Source of the DNA: Opitutia bacterium UBA7397
Lineage (GTDB): Bacteria; Verrucomicrobiota; Verrucomicrobiia; Opitutales; UBA953
Direction: 5' to 3'
NCBI GenBank assembly: GCA_002470605.1
Contig: DKND01000108.1
Coordinates: 6,895 to 12,102, forward strand
DNA: 5,208 nt
Part shown: positions 4,175-5,208 of the stretch, piece by piece
Layout of the letters: each line of letters starts with the position of its first letter
How positions within the stretch are numbered: position 1 is the first letter of the stretch
Notes under the pieces: generated by a model
What the model was told of the DNA's origin: nothing
Database searches by the model: none
The model's input: only the letters and a program-made list of their open reading frames with translations
Program-made: the position numbers and the translations under genes

Positions 4175-5208
4175 ATGCCTGCTAAAGTCTACACTGACAA
4201 GGACGCCGATCTCGGCGTTCTTAAGAACAAAACCCTTGCCGTTCTCGGCTTCGGTTCCCAGGGACACTCCCACGCGATGAATCTCCGCGACAGCGGACTT
4301 AACGTCATCGTGGGCCTGTACAAGGGCTCGAAGTCCGCAGCCGCGGCCAAGAAAAAAGGTTTCAAGGTCTACGAGACCGCTGAAGCCGTTCGTCGTGCGG
4401 ACGTCATGCTCGTCGGTATCCCCGACATGAAACAAGCCGACGTCTGGGAAAAGGATATCGCCCCTAACCTCGGCAAAGGTGGCAAGACCGTTCTCTTCAT
4501 CCACGGTCTCTCGATCCACTACAAGTTGATCAAGCCTCTAAAGAACGTCGACATCGCCATGGTCGCTCCGAAAGGCCCCGGCCACGTTGTTCGCGCCCAG
4601 TACGTCGAAGGCAAGGGCGTCCCTGCCCTCATTGCCATCCAGCAAGACATCTCCGGCAAGGCAACCAAGACCGCACTAGCTTGGGCCAAGGGCATCGGTT
4701 CGACCCGTGCCGGCGTCATCAAGACCTCCTTCAAGGAAGAAGCTGAGACCGACCTCTTCGGCGAACAGGCCGTCCTCTGCGGCGGCGCCTCCGAACTCGT
4801 CAAAGTCGGCTACGAAACTCTTGTCGAAGCAGGCTACCAGCCTGAGATGGCTTACTTCGAGTGCTTGCACGAATTGAAGCTCATCGTCGACCTCATGGTC
4901 GAAGCTGGCATCTCCGGCATGCGTTTCTCGATTTCAGAAACGGCTAAATACGGAGACATCACCCGCGGTCCTCGCGTGATCAACAGCTCATCCCGCAAGG
5001 CGATGCGCGAGATCCTCAAGGAAATCCAATCTGGAAAGTTCACCGCCCAGTGGGTCAAGGAATACAAGAGCGGCCTGAAGAATTACAATAAGTTGCTTAA
5101 GCAGGGCGAGAACCACCCGATCGAAAAGACCGGCCAGCGTCTCCGCTCCCTCATGCCTTGGGTCCAGAAGCGGAATATCAAGGGTGCACAGGCCGAGTAC
5201 ACGACCAA
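4175..5208 (+). CDS. ilvC: Ketol-acid reductoisomerase, class I (3' end outside window)
   Basis: IlvC converts acetolactate and acetohydroxybutyrate to the dihydroxy acids of valine/leucine and isoleucine synthesis, using NAD(P)H and Mg2+. 344 codons are present; class I enzymes are usually about 330-350 residues and the C-terminal LMPWVQK stretch is reached, so very little is missing. The Rossmann domain has GFGSQGHSHA (25-34) and a cofactor loop GLYKGSKS (47-54). Catalytic features are HGLSIHY with His110, APKGPGH with Lys133, the metal site EETDLFGEQ-like segment with Asp193 and Glu197, ECLHELKLIVDL with Glu229 and Glu233, and SISETAKYGD with Ser254. Ser52 and Ser54 suggest NADPH preference, but the usual Arg of the loop is Tyr49. 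The ATG lies 25 bp after the ilvN stop without a Shine-Dalgarno sequence, implying an operon. Codons are mostly C-ending, as expected for a well-expressed gene. Confidence 0.97.
   Translation, partial: MPAKVYTDKDADLGVLKNKTLAVLGFGSQGHSHAMNLRDSGLNVIVGLYKGSKSAAAAKKKGFKVYETAEAVRRADVMLVGIPDMKQADVWEKDIAPNLGKGGKTVLFIHGLSIHYKLIKPLKNVDIAMVAPKGPGHVVRAQYVEGKGVPALIAIQQDISGKATKTALAWAKGIGSTRAGVIKTSFKEEAETDLFGEQAVLCGGASELVKVGYETLVEAGYQPEMAYFECLHELKLIVDLMVEAGISGMRFSISETAKYGDITRGPRVINSSSRKAMREILKEIQSGKFTAQWVKEYKSGLKNYNKLLKQGENHPIEKTGQRLRSLMPWVQKRNIKGAQAEYTT

Noticed and set aside
4166..5067. Several minus-strand open frames across ilvC
   Set aside because: They are antisense to a clearly conserved enzyme with C-rich third codon positions, which leaves reverse frames open by composition.
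1..5208. CRISPR arrays, insertion sequences, phage or defence genes
   Set aside because: I saw no direct repeats with spacers, no terminal inverted repeats and no transposase, integrase or defence-type protein; all space is filled by housekeeping genes.

Overview
This is a 5.2 kb stretch of an ordinary bacterial chromosome with moderate to high GC. It holds housekeeping genes for DNA repair, tRNA maturation, translation and branched-chain amino acid synthesis. I see no mobile element, CRISPR array or phage gene. None of the start codons has a recognisable Shine-Dalgarno sequence, the tRNA gene does not encode its CCA end, and a bacterial SUI1/eIF1-like gene is present. Together these fit a lineage that relies on non-SD initiation. 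A Verrucomicrobiota (Opitutae-like) origin is my best guess from the overall feel of the proteins, but it is an inference and not proven by the sequence.

Layout. (1) 1-939, plus strand: the C-terminal 312 residues of the excinuclease UvrA, cut by the left edge. (2) 946-3501, minus strand: a compact four-gene cluster, read from right to left as a small uncharacterised protein, a SUI1-family initiation-factor-like protein (4-bp ATGA overlap with the first gene), a CCA-adding tRNA nucleotidyltransferase with HD domain, and a stand-alone GAF-domain protein. The GAF gene ends only 6 bp from the end of uvrA. (3) About 3502-3545: a short divergent intergenic region with a plausible sigma70-type promoter pointing right. 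(4) 3546-5208, plus strand: tRNA-Val(UAC), then ilvN 20 bp downstream, then ilvC 25 bp after that. ilvC runs off the right edge but is nearly complete.

How the parts fit. IlvN is the valine-sensing regulatory subunit of acetolactate synthase, and IlvC (ketol-acid reductoisomerase) is the next enzyme of the valine/isoleucine pathway. A valine tRNA sits directly in front of them and is probably on the same transcript. The divergent cluster includes the enzyme that would add CCA to that tRNA. The most interesting point in the window is this tRNA-Val/ilvN/ilvC arrangement. The small protein encoded beside the SUI1 gene is the one gene I cannot name.
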